Shown: positions 9,131 to 18,378 of the stretch, piece after piece
Numbering within the stretch: the stretch's first letter is position 1
Layout of the letters: each line of letters opens with the position of its first letter
Origin: Vibrio owensii CAIM 1854 = LMG 25443
Lineage (GTDB): Bacteria > Pseudomonadota > Gammaproteobacteria > Enterobacterales > Vibrionaceae
Assembly: GCF_000817815.1 (NCBI RefSeq)
Contig: NZ_JPRD01000020.1
Coordinates: 62,001 to 126,000 of the forward strand
Direction: 5' to 3'
DNA: 64,000 nt
Program-made: the position numbers and the translations under genes
Notes under the pieces: model-generated
Seen by the model: the letters and a program-made list of their open reading frames with translations, nothing else
What the model was told of the DNA's origin: nothing
Databases searched by the model: none

Positions 9131-9165
9131 AAAAGCGCCTAGGTCAGAAGACATTAGGCGCTTTT
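9131..9165. terminator. Bidirectional rho-independent terminator
   Basis: A hairpin with AAAAGCGCCTA paired to TAGGCGCTTTT around a 13-nt loop. A-rich and T-rich flanks serve both strands. It separates the metalloprotease gene (plus) from ppiB (minus). Confidence 0.85.
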
Positions 9166-9206
9166 GTCGTTTTATAGCGACGATTTCTCCGAAGAGGCGA
9201 ATGGGC

Positions 9207-9701
9207 TTATTCGCTGATCGTCACTTTCTCGATAATGATTGGATCGCATGGCACATCATCGTGACCAAGTTTAGAGGTCGTTTTCACTTTCGCGATGCGA
9301 TTTACGACATCCATACCCGCGGTCACTTTACCAAACACAGCGTAGCCCCAGCCTAGGTTGGTGGTTGCGGTGTGGTCTAGGAAATCATTGTCTTCCAAGT
9401 TAATGAAGAACTGTGCCGTTGCAGAGTGCGGTGCATCGGTACGCGCCATTGCGATAGTGCCAACAAGGTTCTTTAGACCACGGTTTGCTTCGTTCGCGAT
9501 AGGGGCGCGTGTTGGCTTTTCTGCCATGTCTTCGGTATGACCGCCACCTTGGATCATAAAGCCGTCGATAACGCGGTGGAAAATAGTGCCGTTGTAGAAG
9601 CCATCTTCACAGTATTTTTTGAAGTTCTTTGAGCTAACTGGTGCTCGTTCTAGGTTCAGTTCAATCTCGATGTCACCGAAATTGGTGGTCATAATAATCA
9701 T
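9207..9701 (-). CDS. ppiB: Peptidyl-prolyl cis-trans isomerase B (cyclophilin)
   Basis: A 164-residue cytoplasmic cyclophilin that catalyses cis-trans isomerisation of Xaa-Pro bonds. The cyclophilin core is plain: [62 protein letters not shown] and [10 protein letters not shown]. The length equals E. coli PpiB. The open frame runs further upstream, but those codons overlap the 3' end of the chemoreceptor and lack family similarity. ATG 9701 is chosen because AAGGG lies about 9 nt upstream of it. Confidence 0.95.
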   Translation of the reverse strand: MIIMTTNFGDIEIELNLERAPVSSKNFKKYCEDGFYNGTIFHRVIDGFMIQGGGHTEDMAEKPTRAPIANEANRGLKNLVGTIAMARTDAPHSATAQFFINLEDNDFLDHTATTNLGWGYAVFGKVTAGMDVVNRIAKVKTTSKLGHDDVPCDPIIIEKVTISE

Positions 9702-9822
9702 CTGGTTTGCCCTTGTAGGTGCTAAGTTGGCGGCATTATAGCTAAGTCGTATGAGGATAGCAGAAATAAAAACAGCGACGTTTTGGCGTCGCTGTTTGCA
9801 AGATGTAAGGGGGAGGAAAGCG

Positions 9823-11484
9823 TTAAACCGTAAAGCGACCGACCAAGTCGTACAGCTCGTTAGCTTTGTGGTTAAGGTTGCCACTGCCTGCGCGGTTTTG
9901 GTTGGCAAGGTGCGCCGATTGGCTGCTTTGTTGAGAGATGACTTCGATGCGTTGTGAAATCTCTTGCCCAACTTGGCTTTGCTCTTCGGTTGCCGTTGCG
10001 ATCAGGGTGTTCATGTCCATGATGTTAGCAATTGCGGCTTGGATTTCTTGCAGTGCGGCAGAGGCTGCTCGTGCTTCTTCAACCGTTGCTTCACCGCGCG
10101 CTTGGCTCGAACCCATGGCTTTCACTGCCGCATCCGAGCCAGACTTCAATTGCTCAATCATTTGGTGAATTTCGCCTGTGCTGTCTTGAGTGCGACTCGC
10201 CAGTTTACGAACCTCATCGGCAACGACTGCGAAGCCGCGGCCTTGTTCGCCTGCACGGGCTGCTTCAATGGCTGCGTTCAGTGCCAATAGGTTGGTTTGC
10301 TCAGCGATGTCTTGAATCACTTCTAGCGAAGAAGAAATGTTTTGTACATCGCTCTCTAAACGAGAAATCACCGTGCTGGCTTCTGACACTTCTAAAGCGA
10401 GCGCTTCGACGGAGTTCGCTGCCGAATCAACAATGTGTTTCGCTTGCTGTGAATTTTCATCGGCGTCTTTGGCGGATTGCGCCGCTTGGTTAGCGTTGCT
10501 GGAAATCTCGTGCGCCGTTGCTGTCATCTCGGTCATTGCCGCAGCGACTTGTTCGGTTTCTTCACGTTGACCTGAAGCCAATTCATCCACTTGCAATGCT
10601 CGCTGTGACATGTCGTTGGTCTCTGAAACCACTTCTTGCCCTACGTGGCTAACGCTCTTGATTATGCCTTGCAGGCTTTCAACGAAGATATTGAAGTTAC
10701 GGCTAAGCTGAGTGAACTCCGGCACGCTTGATTCTTCCATGCGCGCAGTTAAGTCTGCATCGCCTTGCGCGAAAGAGTGAATTGAAGCATCAAACTGCTC
10801 AATAGGCTTCATGATGCTGCGGTTAACAAACACCGCGAAGACCGCGACGATGGCTGCAATCGAGACACAGAACAGAGCAATTGCCGTCAGTGTGGTGTTG
10901 AGGGCCTGATGCGCGGCTTCTTCCATGTTTGCCACAATGGCGTCGATATCGTCAGTGTAGAAGCCCGTACCCAACATCAAATCCCATTCAGGAATAAAGA
11001 CCGAGTAGCTCAGTTTCGGTAGTGCTTCGTTCTGACCGAGTTTCGGGAAGTAATAAGTCGTGAACTCGCCTGTTTTGGAATTTTTGATCAAATCCTGAAT
11101 CAGGTAATTGCCTTTCTTGTCCTGCAAGTTATAGAAGTTCTCTCCGATGCCTTTGGTGTTTTTACCCACCACGACACGCACGCCTTTTGAATCGTAGCCA
11201 AAGATGTAGCCGGATTGACCGAACTCCAACTGTTTCAAGATAGGCAGTGCTTCTTCAAGTGGGGCATTTTGAGCGAGTAGTGGCTCGACGGCGGAGCGCG
11301 CCATTTGGACGTAGTTTTTGAGCTCGGCTTTTTTCATCTCCATCATTTGACTTCGAGTCTGCTCAATCTCGTGTTCGTTGTAGGCTGTGGTTTGTAGATA
11401 GGTGAACCACATCATGCCTATTGCCATGGTTAGAATTGGAATTATTGAAAGGATATATAGTCGTTTTCTGATCGTCAGATTCAT
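9823..11484 (-). CDS. Methyl-accepting chemotaxis protein with single Cache domain
   Basis: A 553-residue chemoreceptor. TM1 (about residues 9-29) is followed by a periplasmic sCache_2-type ligand-binding domain (about 35-185, with [22 protein letters not shown] and [15 protein letters not shown]), TM2 (about 193-215), a HAMP domain and the long cytoplasmic signalling helix hairpin. The hairpin tip [35 protein letters not shown] binds CheA/CheW. Start ATG 11484 has AGAAGGA 8 nt upstream; the longer frame to 11523 adds 13 residues without a site. No CheR/CheB pentapeptide is seen. The ligand is unknown, though sCache_2 receptors often sense small carboxylates. Confidence 0.94.
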   Translation of the reverse strand: MNLTIRKRLYILSIIPILTMAIGMMWFTYLQTTAYNEHEIEQTRSQMMEMKKAELKNYVQMARSAVEPLLAQNAPLEEALPILKQLEFGQSGYIFGYDSKGVRVVVGKNTKGIGENFYNLQDKKGNYLIQDLIKNSKTGEFTTYYFPKLGQNEALPKLSYSVFIPEWDLMLGTGFYTDDIDAIVANMEEAAHQALNTTLTAIALFCVSIAAIVAVFAVFVNRSIMKPIEQFDASIHSFAQGDADLTARMEESSVPEFTQLSRNFNIFVESLQGIIKSVSHVGQEVVSETNDMSQRALQVDELASGQREETEQVAAAMTEMTATAHEISSNANQAAQSAKDADENSQQAKHIVDSAANSVEALALEVSEASTVISRLESDVQNISSSLEVIQDIAEQTNLLALNAAIEAARAGEQGRGFAVVADEVRKLASRTQDSTGEIHQMIEQLKSGSDAAVKAMGSSQARGEATVEEARAASAALQEIQAAIANIMDMNTLIATATEEQSQVGQEISQRIEVISQQSSQSAHLANQNRAGSGNLNHKANELYDLVGRFTV

Positions 11485-11659
11485 AGAGACGTCCTTCTCT
11501 CGGCGCAGCGTTACAAGTGACAAGCTGAATAAGCTTGCCTGATAAAATTATTAATACTTATTGTTGTAATGCTTAGAGATTAACCGAGTTAATCAATCAG
11601 AAGTACTGGAAGTTTATAAATTTAGACTAAGGTCGTAGCATTTTTAAGCAGGATCACAA

Positions 11660-12046
11660 TTAACGTGAACACGAACCGTTATTGCAGCGAGAAGTGCCCG
11701 TTAACCAGTAGGAGACGCGGTAGCGGTTTTTGGCAAATTTGAGGTAAAGCCAATCCGCAACAGGTTTGACAACGCGCCAACGTAGCGGTGCATACAACCA
11801 ACCGCGACCGACCAGTTGCCATGCTCGATGAGTCACATCCAACCCAAGCAGCAGCTCTCCCTTATCGTTGAGGGCATGCAAAATGGTGTTGGCTTGCTCC
11901 GGATCGATCTGCGGATAAGCGGCGAACGCCTCGCTGTAGATATCGACGGTTTTTATTTGCTGCTTGGCATCGCGTTGTTTTAGCGCCTTCATCTCCTTGG
12001 CGCACAAGGGACAAGTGCCATCGTAAAATACGGTCAGTTTGGTCAT
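11660..12046 (-). CDS. DCC-family (DUF393) thiol-disulfide oxidoreductase-like protein
   Basis: A 128-residue protein of the DCC family, named for its N-terminal DxxCxxC motif, seen here as FYDGTCPLCAKEMKAL. The two cysteines resemble a thioredoxin-like CxxC centre. A later segment (AWQLVGRGWLYAPLRWRVVKPVADWLYLKFAKNRYRVSYWL) is also typical. I prefer ATG 12046 (MTKLTVFYDG) over 12058 because a GAG-containing purine stretch lies at the right distance and family members usually start there. Biochemical role is not established for the family. Confidence 0.85.
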   Translation of the reverse strand: MTKLTVFYDGTCPLCAKEMKALKQRDAKQQIKTVDIYSEAFAAYPQIDPEQANTILHALNDKGELLLGLDVTHRAWQLVGRGWLYAPLRWRVVKPVADWLYLKFAKNRYRVSYWLTGTSRCNNGSCSR

Positions 12047-12087
12047 GATTGAGCTCATTATTGGAGGTTCTTATCCCTTTTACGCGA

Positions 12088-12861
12088 TTATTTTTCTTTT
12101 AGTTCATTGTTTTGCAAGTAATGCAGCCAATTATCGCGAATGTTGCCGTAATTGAATTGGCAGAACTCTTTACGATCGCGTAAGTAATCTTTTTCTACTT
12201 CATCTAACAAGGCTTTGTATTGCTCTGGATCGCTGCCGTAGACCAGACACAGGGTAGAGAAGTAACGCTGCAGATCGAAACTGTGCTCGTCAATGTATTC
12301 GCCAAAATCGTAGTAGTCCGGTCTGTCGTCGGATTCGAATGCGAACATGTCTGCAGCACTGATCGCCACATCGGCACCGTCATCGACGTAATCAATCAAC
12401 AAAATGGTGGCGAAGTTGTCGACCGCATCTTCCTCTTTACCCAGTACAGGAATGTTTTGATCGGCAATGTAAGCGTGTCCGGCTTCGTGCAATAGTGTGT
12501 GCAGCAAAGTATCGAGCGCGCCCGTTTTCGGTGATTTACCGTAACGTTCTTGGTATTTGTTGTTGGTGAAGTAGTTGAATGATTCCAGATAGAAGGTGTA
12601 GGGAATATGGATGGTGTGGGTTTCTGGATCGTAAAGTGGACCGTCTTCGCCACCGTAGGTCAGTGTTAGTGGATTATCAAACGGGAAGTAATCATCAGAA
12701 AGCTGGACAAAGATGTCGTTCACTTCACTGCTTTCAATCACTTGCGCAGCAAAGCGATCGTCGGCAGTTTCCGCTGGGCGGTATTCGATTTTAATGTTTT
12801 CGCTCGCAGACGCTGTGGCAGCAAACAGCAGCAGAGAGGCAAAGGCAGAGTGACTTTTCAT
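12088..12861 (-). CDS. DUF4344 putative metallopeptidase, exported
   Basis: A 257-residue exported protein. A signal peptide (MKSHSAFASLLLFAATASA, residues 1-19) is followed by a domain with the zinc motif HEAGH in TLLHTLLHEAGHAYIADQNIPVLGKEEDAVDNFATILL, which matches the DUF4344 metallopeptidase family. The Glu-Asp pair after the motif is the likely third ligand region. The open frame continues upstream to 13797, but that part is antisense to the acetyltransferase gene, so ATG 12861 with its clean signal peptide is the start. It lies 27 bp... downstream end adjoining the DCC gene on the same strand, so cotranscription is possible. Confidence 0.87.
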   Translation of the reverse strand: MKSHSAFASLLLFAATASASENIKIEYRPAETADDRFAAQVIESSEVNDIFVQLSDDYFPFDNPLTLTYGGEDGPLYDPETHTIHIPYTFYLESFNYFTNNKYQERYGKSPKTGALDTLLHTLLHEAGHAYIADQNIPVLGKEEDAVDNFATILLIDYVDDGADVAISAADMFAFESDDRPDYYDFGEYIDEHSFDLQRYFSTLCLVYGSDPEQYKALLDEVEKDYLRDRKEFCQFNYGNIRDNWLHYLQNNELKEK

Positions 12862-13059
12862 TTTCGGAATCTTGTTATTTGTTTGGTTTGCTTGAAAATT
12901 ATACATGCTTTTTATAGTGTGCGCGCTGGAGGACACATTCATGAATAATCCATTACTACTGCAACCCCGCATCCAATAGGCGTCGTTGACTGAGAACGCA
13001 GCAACAACGCCACGAGAAATCGTTCCGTGGCATACATTTACTCTATTGAGGTAATTGCC

Positions 13060-13692
13060 ATGAAAAAACATTGGTCCAAATTTCAGTACCTGCACCAAGT
13101 GGTGCAAAACCAAAACATCCATATCAAAGGCACCCACAGTTATTACAGCGATTGTTGGGATAATGGCTTCGAAGATTCTGTCGTGCGTTATCTGCATGGT
13201 GATGAAGTGAGTAAAGCGTGGCAGCCGAGGTGGGAAGTCGATCAGCTCTATATCGGTGATTACGTTTGTATTGCGGCTGAAGCGGTGATTTTGATGGGCG
13301 GCAACCACAATCACAGGACGGACTGGTTCTGTCTGTATCCGTTCCTTGATGACATCGAACAATCTTACCAAGGCAAAGGCGATACTGTGATTGGTGATTC
13401 GGCTTGGATTGGCATGCGCGCGATGATCATGCCCGGCGTCACCATTGGGGAAGGCGCAGTGATTGCCGCAAACAGCGTCGTGACCAAAGATGTTCCACCT
13501 TACACCGTGGTGGCAGGATCTCCGGCAAAGCCCGTTAAGCTTCGCTTCGAGCAAGACATCATTGATAAGCTGCTCGCCCTGCAAATCTACACGTGGGATG
13601 AAGCCAAGTTCGAGGCGCTTCGCGCTTTCATCTGCAGTAATGATATTGAACAGTTGATCATTGCAGAAGCAAACTATGAAAGTGGCGAATAG
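13060..13692 (+). CDS. CatB/Vat-type O-acetyltransferase (hexapeptide repeat)
   Basis: A 210-residue left-handed beta-helix acyltransferase of the xenobiotic acetyltransferase group, related to type B chloramphenicol acetyltransferases and streptogramin Vat enzymes. Features are the N-terminal cap (HIKGTHSYYSDCWDNGFEDSVVRYLHG), the catalytic His loop (LMGGNHNHRTDW) and the hexapeptide coils (GDTVIGDSAWIGMRAMIMPGVTIGEGAVIAANSVVTKDVPPYTVVAGSPAKPVKLRF). ATG 13060 has GAGGTA 7 nt upstream. CatB-like genes are common and often intrinsic in Vibrio, so resistance activity should not be assumed from sequence alone. Confidence 0.9.
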   Translation: MKKHWSKFQYLHQVVQNQNIHIKGTHSYYSDCWDNGFEDSVVRYLHGDEVSKAWQPRWEVDQLYIGDYVCIAAEAVILMGGNHNHRTDWFCLYPFLDDIEQSYQGKGDTVIGDSAWIGMRAMIMPGVTIGEGAVIAANSVVTKDVPPYTVVAGSPAKPVKLRFEQDIIDKLLALQIYTWDEAKFEALRAFICSNDIEQLIIAEANYESGE

Positions 13693-13721
13693 CACTGAAA
13701 TGAGGAAAATTTTCAGCGATA

Positions 13722-13730
13722 TGTTATAAT
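13722..13730 (+). promoter_or_regulatory. Strong extended -10 promoter element
   Basis: TGTTATAAT is a perfect extended -10 (TGn plus TATAAT). No convincing -35 lies upstream, which is usual for this promoter class. Transcription would begin near 13737 and run into a 300-nt region without a credible gene. Confidence 0.6.
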
Positions 13731-13736
13731 CTCGCT

Positions 13737-14062
13737 CCGTTGTAACGAGAACACTTGTTGCAAGCTTGAGAATTTCCCGGGATTCGGCTCGTTTCAAACA
13801 CCATGAGTCAGAGTTTTTGAACTACGATGGGATACAAGCAAACCCAGATGTTAGAGCGCCACCTCGGCGCTCTATTCGTTATGACGGGAAGGAACTTTGC
13901 TCGATAGTAATGATCACTTTCTGTTTAAGTAAGGGAGCCCGATAGCGGTTCAGAAAGTGTCACTCGGACAATACTCACAACATTATATCCATCTCCTGCA
14001 AGCAGTCATTTCTGGTTGTCTATGAAGAGGATAAGAAGGAGCTTAACAGGCTCCTTTTACAT
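13737..14062 (+). ncRNA. Candidate structured noncoding transcript upstream of gltS
   Basis: The 561-bp gap between the acetyltransferase and the first gltS contains a strong promoter element at 13722-13730 and ends this segment with a hairpin (AAGGAGC / GCTCCTT at about 14036-14055) followed by TTTAC. In between are a GC-rich hairpin (GAGCGCC / GGCGCTC, about 13854-13872) and a 9-bp stem, CACTTTCTG paired with CAGAAAGTG (about 13915-13959). The longest small frame (26 codons from 13827) has no ribosome binding site. It could be a trans-acting RNA or a long 5' leader of gltS. I do not recognise a known family. Confidence 0.4.
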
Positions 14063-14253
14063 TTTAGGGCTTGCGAATAGCGCGTAAATCAGAACATCGC
14101 TTAACGACCGTCCCTTAAACTAGCCTAAGGCGCATTTAACACAACCTTTTGAGTATTTTCGAAAAAATATAGCGAGAAAATTTGCTATTGAGCGAAGGTT
14201 AAACTAACACTCAATCATTACGGAGGATGAAGAGAACAATAATAAGAGGCGAT

Positions 14254-15489
14254 ATGAATCATTTAATATCTGTAGGTGCACTGGAGTCCTTTTTGGTTGC
14301 GATCAGTGTGCTTTTCCTGGGGCATTTTATTAATGCTAAGCTACCGATCTTAAAGAAATTCAACATACCTGAGCCGATTGTGGGAGGCTTAATCGTCGCC
14401 TGCATCATTACTGCTCTTCATTTTAACGGTATCGATCTGGAATTCGATTTACCGTTGCAGAACACATTTATGCTGATGTTCTTTGCTACTGTTGGTTTGG
14501 CAGCAAACTACACTCAGTTGATGAAAGGGGGCGCGAAGGTATTCATCTTCTTAGCAGTCGCGTCGTTCTACATCATCATACAAAACGGTGTCGGTGTCTC
14601 ATTAGCGGCGGCACTAGGGTTAGATCCACTGATGGGGCTTATTGCGGGTTCGATTACTCTATCAGGTGGTCACGGCACGGGGGCGGCGTGGTCACAAACT
14701 TTCCAAGACGTTTACGGTTTGAATAACGTATTGGAAATCGCGATGGCGTCAGCAACATTCGGTTTGATCATCGGTGGTATCATCGGTAGTCCGGTTGCTC
14801 AGCGATTGATCGAAAAGAACAAGATCGAATCTGAGTATGGTCCTGGTGGCCGAGATGCCAAAACTCACGAAAAATTCCCAGAATTGGTGACGTACAACGA
14901 GTACGAAGAAGACAAAGTAACCGCGAAAAAAGTGGTTGAGAAACTGTTCTTCCTATTGATCTGTGTAACAGGTGCGAAGTACGTAGAACAATGGGTGAGC
15001 ACTTACGAGATTAAATGGCTGATGATTCCAGACTTCGTTTACGCGTTGTTCATTGGTGTGATCATCACTAACTTCTTGGAAGTGACTAAAGTTCGTAAGT
15101 TAGATACAGAAACGGTCGATATGCTAGGTACGGTATCACTGTCTCTATTCTTAGCAATGGCATTGATGAGCCTAAAACTGTGGAACATTTTCGACCTAGC
15201 AATCCCATTCTTGGTGATTCTGGGCGTGCAGTCGGTGATTCTGGCTATCTTCACCTATTACGTAACGTTCAAGGTGATGGGTAGCAACTATGATGCTGCG
15301 GTTATCTCTGGTGGTCACTGTGGCTTTGGTTTGGGTGCAACCCCAACGGCGGTAATGAACATGGGTTCAATCGTTAACCGCTTTGGTCCGTCACCACAAG
15401 CGTTCATGGTTGTGCCGATTGTTGGTGCCTTCTTCATCGACATCGTTAACTTGATCATTCTACAAGGCTACATCTCGTTCCTTGGCTAG
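14254..15489 (+). CDS. gltS: Sodium/glutamate symporter (first copy)
   Basis: A 411-residue inner-membrane Na+/glutamate symporter of the ESS family, close to E. coli GltS in length. About ten or more hydrophobic helices are present, with the two conserved reentrant-loop regions LIAGSITLSGGHGTGAAWS and ISGGHCGFGLGATPTAVMNM. ATG 14254 is preceded by AAGAGGC; the ATG at 14227 lies directly against GGAGG and is less suitable, and the second copy starts at the equivalent MN position. It is monocistronic, ending at a strong terminator. Sequence similarity to the copy at 18804 is very high throughout. Confidence 0.94.
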   Translation: MNHLISVGALESFLVAISVLFLGHFINAKLPILKKFNIPEPIVGGLIVACIITALHFNGIDLEFDLPLQNTFMLMFFATVGLAANYTQLMKGGAKVFIFLAVASFYIIIQNGVGVSLAAALGLDPLMGLIAGSITLSGGHGTGAAWSQTFQDVYGLNNVLEIAMASATFGLIIGGIIGSPVAQRLIEKNKIESEYGPGGRDAKTHEKFPELVTYNEYEEDKVTAKKVVEKLFFLLICVTGAKYVEQWVSTYEIKWLMIPDFVYALFIGVIITNFLEVTKVRKLDTETVDMLGTVSLSLFLAMALMSLKLWNIFDLAIPFLVILGVQSVILAIFTYYVTFKVMGSNYDAAVISGGHCGFGLGATPTAVMNMGSIVNRFGPSPQAFMVVPIVGAFFIDIVNLIILQGYISFLG

Positions 15490-15514
15490 ATAGATTAAGA
15501 CGCCAAATAAAACA

Positions 15515-15544
15515 AAAGGTCACAGTATTGCTGTGACCTTTTTT
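15515..15544 (+). terminator. Rho-independent terminator after gltS
   Basis: AAGGTCACAG pairs with CTGTGACCTT around a TATTG-type loop, followed by six Ts. It also has an A-rich left arm and could stop the minus-strand methyltransferase transcript. Confidence 0.9.
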
Positions 15545-15579
15545 GTATCTGGCGTTTGCCAACGACGAGTTGCGTTTGT

Positions 15580-16098
15580 CTAAACGCACGCTTTCATTTT
15601 CAAGCGGTTCTTATTGTCGCGATTAGCAAGCACTTGCTGGTGGTCATCAATCGTCCCCAGTGTTTTCGCCATACGATCGTAAAGCACAACGTTCACCGTC
15701 GCGGCTAGGTTCATACAACCGTGAGTCGGCACGTACACCACGTGATGCGCCTTATCGACCATCTCTTGCGGCAATGAGCCATCCTCTGGTCCAAACACAT
15801 AAATCGCGTTCTCTGGGTGAGTGAATTGCGGCAGTGCTGTTGCACCGACCACTAACTCAACACAAACAATTTCCACATCGTCGGCAACATTAGCAGTGAG
15901 GTCTTCCATCTCTACTAATTGAATACGTTCTTGTGAGTTCTGGGTGTCGGTCTGGAACTTTACTGCGCGGCTGTAGCGTGTGCCGTTGTAACGAACTTGC
16001 GCAGCGTCGTAGCAGCCAGCGGCTCGCAACACAGCGCCAACGTTGGTTGGACTCTTTGGGTTGTACAGTCCAATAATGGCTGTTGGCTTGGTGGTCAT
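15580..16098 (-). CDS. TrmH/SpoU-family RNA methyltransferase
   Basis: A 172-residue SPOUT-class methyltransferase. The N terminus AIIGLYNPKSPTNVGAVLRAAGCYDAAQV is motif 1 of the family, and the knot motifs appear as IYVFGPEDGSLPQEMVDKAHHVVYVPTHGCMNLAATVNVVLYDRM. These form the trefoil knot that binds S-adenosylmethionine. It probably 2'-O-methylates a ribose in tRNA or rRNA; the exact target is not readable here. ATG 16098 is used because the 7 upstream codons begin at a TTG without a site. It lies alone between the first gltS and the ABC module. Confidence 0.88.
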   Translation of the reverse strand: MTTKPTAIIGLYNPKSPTNVGAVLRAAGCYDAAQVRYNGTRYSRAVKFQTDTQNSQERIQLVEMEDLTANVADDVEIVCVELVVGATALPQFTHPENAIYVFGPEDGSLPQEMVDKAHHVVYVPTHGCMNLAATVNVVLYDRMAKTLGTIDDHQQVLANRDNKNRLKMKACV

Positions 16099-16252
16099 GG
16101 TTGGTGTTCTGCTTTTCAAAAATTCTAGATAACAGCGCTGAGCGCATTAAGCGGGGGATTATGAACTTAACCACGCCGAAGCGCTATCGCTATAGGCTGA
16201 TTATTTTTGCGTTGGAGCAAACAGAGTGAAGATGGTTGGTGCTGAAAATGAA

Positions 16253-16279
16253 AAAAGCGAGGACAGTACCTCGCTTTTT
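16253..16279 (-). terminator. Rho-independent terminator of the GntR/ABC operon
   Basis: AAAAAGCGAGG pairs with CCTCGCTTTTT around an ACAGTA loop. Read on the minus strand it follows the permease stop by about 20 bp and carries a T run. Confidence 0.88.
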
Positions 16280-16300
16280 GTGTGGTTTCGCTTGTGCTTG

Positions 16301-17131
16301 TTAGTTCACGGTGCGGCTGAACTTGATGCTAGCCGTCCAAGCAAGCACACCGATGAAAGCGTAAATCCCAACGTTCATCCAACCTGCATCTGGAATCGCG
16401 CTGAACGGGTTTGGCGCAAGAATCGCGTGCAGTGGTAGATAGAAAATTGCTGAGAAGAAATCATCCAGACCATAGAAGTTGAACATCGCAATTGGCATCC
16501 AACGTAGCGCGTAAATACCAATCAAGATCACCAATAGTGGTGAGTTCACTTTCTGTGAGATTGCCATTGCGGTTAGTGCGAGCGGCAATAACAACACGCC
16601 TGCCACCACCATTCGAAGCAAGAATTCAATCCAGTTCAGCAGCACAAAACCTAATGAGGCTTGGCGATACAACAACGCCAGCTGGTGGTCAGTTGAAACA
16701 TTCAACATCCACAGCATAAAGTCCGCAGCGAAAACCAATACCGAACACACTAACGGAATCACCAATAAACCAAACGTCAGCTTCACCAGGTGGGTTTTCA
16801 CGTCACTGACAGGCATACTGCGCCAAAACATGATACTGCCCTCTGAGCGCTCTTTACGCAGCGTTCTTGGGAAGTATTGAGTGCCAAGCAGGATAGACAA
16901 CAAACCAATGCCACCTGTGAGCAGCATGTTGACGTCATCGCCGAGCTCTTTGTGGATGTCACTGACATCACCGCCAAAGCTCATTTGGAAGAACATATTG
17001 TGTTGCAGTGTCGAGCTGCTCATTAAGCTGACAAACAGCAGCACGCCACAGGCAAACATAAATAATGGCACGCGTGTAACCAATGGGTTCTCTAACCATT
17101 CTTTACGCAACATCGCGACAATCGATTTCAT
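16301..17131 (-). CDS. ABC-2 type transporter permease
   Basis: A 276-residue inner-membrane protein with about six hydrophobic helices (around residues 22-42, 75-90, 112-138, 158-190, 195-215 and 250-270). It has no similarity I can assign to a named transporter beyond ABC-2 permeases that pair with YtrB-type ATPases. The motif FPRTLRKERSEGSIMFWRSMPVSD is typical of the first cytoplasmic loop of this class. Its ATG overlaps the ATPase stop by one base (TAATG), so translation is coupled. Substrate unknown; related Gram-positive systems respond to cell-envelope stress. Confidence 0.86.
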   Translation of the reverse strand: MKSIVAMLRKEWLENPLVTRVPLFMFACGVLLFVSLMSSSTLQHNMFFQMSFGGDVSDIHKELGDDVNMLLTGGIGLLSILLGTQYFPRTLRKERSEGSIMFWRSMPVSDVKTHLVKLTFGLLVIPLVCSVLVFAADFMLWMLNVSTDHQLALLYRQASLGFVLLNWIEFLLRMVVAGVLLLPLALTAMAISQKVNSPLLVILIGIYALRWMPIAMFNFYGLDDFFSAIFYLPLHAILAPNPFSAIPDAGWMNVGIYAFIGVLAWTASIKFSRTVN

Positions 17132-17988
17132 TATGCTGCCTCCTTCTGCAATGCTAAGAACAGATCCGCGAGCTTGACGCCATACACATCACCCAGCCCT
17201 GCCGCTTGTTCTGCGTATTGTGATGACAGCAACCATTTAGTTGTGCCCAAGCCTTTTTGCGATGACAGTGGTTTCAGTGCTTCGATTTGTGCGCGATGTT
17301 CATCACTGGCATCAAGAATGAAGTAATCTTCGCTGATGCTGTCCATTGAAGTTTGCAGAACAGGTCGACCGTGTTTAAGGATAAGCACGTCCGTCAGTAG
17401 GTGTTCGATTTCCGATACTTCATGGCTTGCTATGATCAGCACACGCTCGCCATCGTGGAACCATTCCAGCAAATGACGGTAGAAGGTATCGCGATAAACC
17501 AAATCCAAGCCAAGCGTCGGCTCGTCCAGAATTAGAATCTGCGTATTGGTCGCGATGACGACAGCTAAGTGCAATTGCACCTTCATGCCTTTCGATAGGG
17601 ATTTGATGCGTGCACGCGGCTTGATGTCGGTTTGACGAAGCATGGCATCGGCTTTGCTGCGATTAAAACCTGGGTGTACGCCCTCGGTGTAATCGAGCAG
17701 CTGAGCAACCGTCATCCAGTTTGGCAGAACGTTCACATCCGAGATGTAAGACAAGCTCTGCATGATTTTGTCGCGTTGCATGATTGGCTCAAAGCCGTTG
17801 ATGCGAATGGTGCCCTGATATTCGTGTGCACCGAGTAGGGCGTTAATGAGAGTCGATTTACCCGCACCGTTATGACCTAGCAAGCCAAGCACTTGACCTG
17901 CTTGTAGATCAAAGCTCACGTCATGCAGCGCTTCACCCTGCTGACGATATTGCTTGGAGACGTGTTTTACACTGACTAATGCGCTCAT
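17131..17988 (-). CDS. ABC transporter ATPase of GntR-linked module
   Basis: A 285-residue ATPase. Walker A is GHNGAGKST, the signature region is SLSKGMKVQLHLAVVIATN (a diverged LSKGM form usual in this class), and Walker B is ILILDEPTLGLD. The His switch is IIASHEVSEIEHL. The C-terminal extension of about 80 residues after the H-loop is common in YtrB/BcrA-type proteins. The start overlaps the GntR stop by 4 bp (ATGA) and the stop overlaps the permease start, so all three genes form one translationally coupled operon. Confidence 0.92.
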   Translation of the reverse strand: MSALVSVKHVSKQYRQQGEALHDVSFDLQAGQVLGLLGHNGAGKSTLINALLGAHEYQGTIRINGFEPIMQRDKIMQSLSYISDVNVLPNWMTVAQLLDYTEGVHPGFNRSKADAMLRQTDIKPRARIKSLSKGMKVQLHLAVVIATNTQILILDEPTLGLDLVYRDTFYRHLLEWFHDGERVLIIASHEVSEIEHLLTDVLILKHGRPVLQTSMDSISEDYFILDASDEHRAQIEALKPLSSQKGLGTTKWLLSSQYAEQAAGLGDVYGVKLADLFLALQKEAA

Positions 17989-18356
17989 TGGTCACCTTCA
18001 ATATGTGTTTGGATTTGTTGGATAAATTCATCAAGAGACATATCCAGACGTTGTAGTGTGTCGGCGATCTGCGGAATTTGTTGCTCAAGGAAACGTGCTT
18101 TTTCATCAGCAAGCAGCTGTTTTTTTGCACCTTGGGCGACAAACATGCCTTGCCCACGTTTCTTTTCTACCAATCCTTCATCAACCAATAACTGATAGCC
18201 CTTCATGACCGTCAGGTGGTTGATCTTCATATCCGCAGAGACACTGCGTACCGAAGGCAAAGCTTCGCCCTCTTGCCAGATGCCTTGCAATATTTGCTGG
18301 GTGATCTGGTCAGCCAACTGACGGAAAATCGGTTGGCGATCATGCCAATGCGTCAT
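17985..18356 (-). CDS. GntR-family regulator, YtrA subfamily
   Basis: A 123-residue repressor-type protein: an N-terminal GntR winged helix (QPIFRQLADQITQQILQGIWQEGEALPSVRSVSADMKINHLTVMKGYQLLVDEGLVEKKRGQGMFVA) with only a short C-terminal helical tail (about 45 residues), the hallmark of the YtrA subgroup that controls ABC transporters. ATG 18356 has AAGGAAA 8 nt upstream; the longer frame upstream crosses the operator. It leads the operon with the ATPase and permease and probably represses it through the palindrome at 18379-18402. Confidence 0.92.
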   Translation of the reverse strand: MTHWHDRQPIFRQLADQITQQILQGIWQEGEALPSVRSVSADMKINHLTVMKGYQLLVDEGLVEKKRGQGMFVAQGAKKQLLADEKARFLEQQIPQIADTLQRLDMSLDEFIQQIQTHIEGDQ

Positions 18357-18378
18357 GATTGGTTTCCTTGGCTGAGTT

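Noticed and set aside
9702..9971. N-terminal extension of ppiB by 90 codons
   Set aside because: It overlaps the chemoreceptor coding end and has no similarity to cyclophilins; the start at 9701 gives the standard length.
13060..13692. Calling the CatB-like gene an acquired antibiotic resistance gene
   Set aside because: Its context has no mobile-element signs and such acetyltransferases are commonly intrinsic in Vibrio.
12862..13797. A long open frame on the minus strand extending the DUF4344 gene to 569 codons
   Set aside because: The extension is antisense to the acetyltransferase gene at 13060, resembles no family, and a clean signal peptide starts at 12861.
13827..13907. A 26-codon plus-strand frame inside the gltS upstream region
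   Set aside because: No ribosome binding site precedes it, and it overlaps the GC-rich hairpin; better explained as non-coding.
13737..14062. Identification of the candidate RNA as CsrB-type, 6S, Qrr or Spot 42
   Set aside because: GGA triplets are fewer than in CsrB RNAs and the remembered consensus sequences of the other families do not match.
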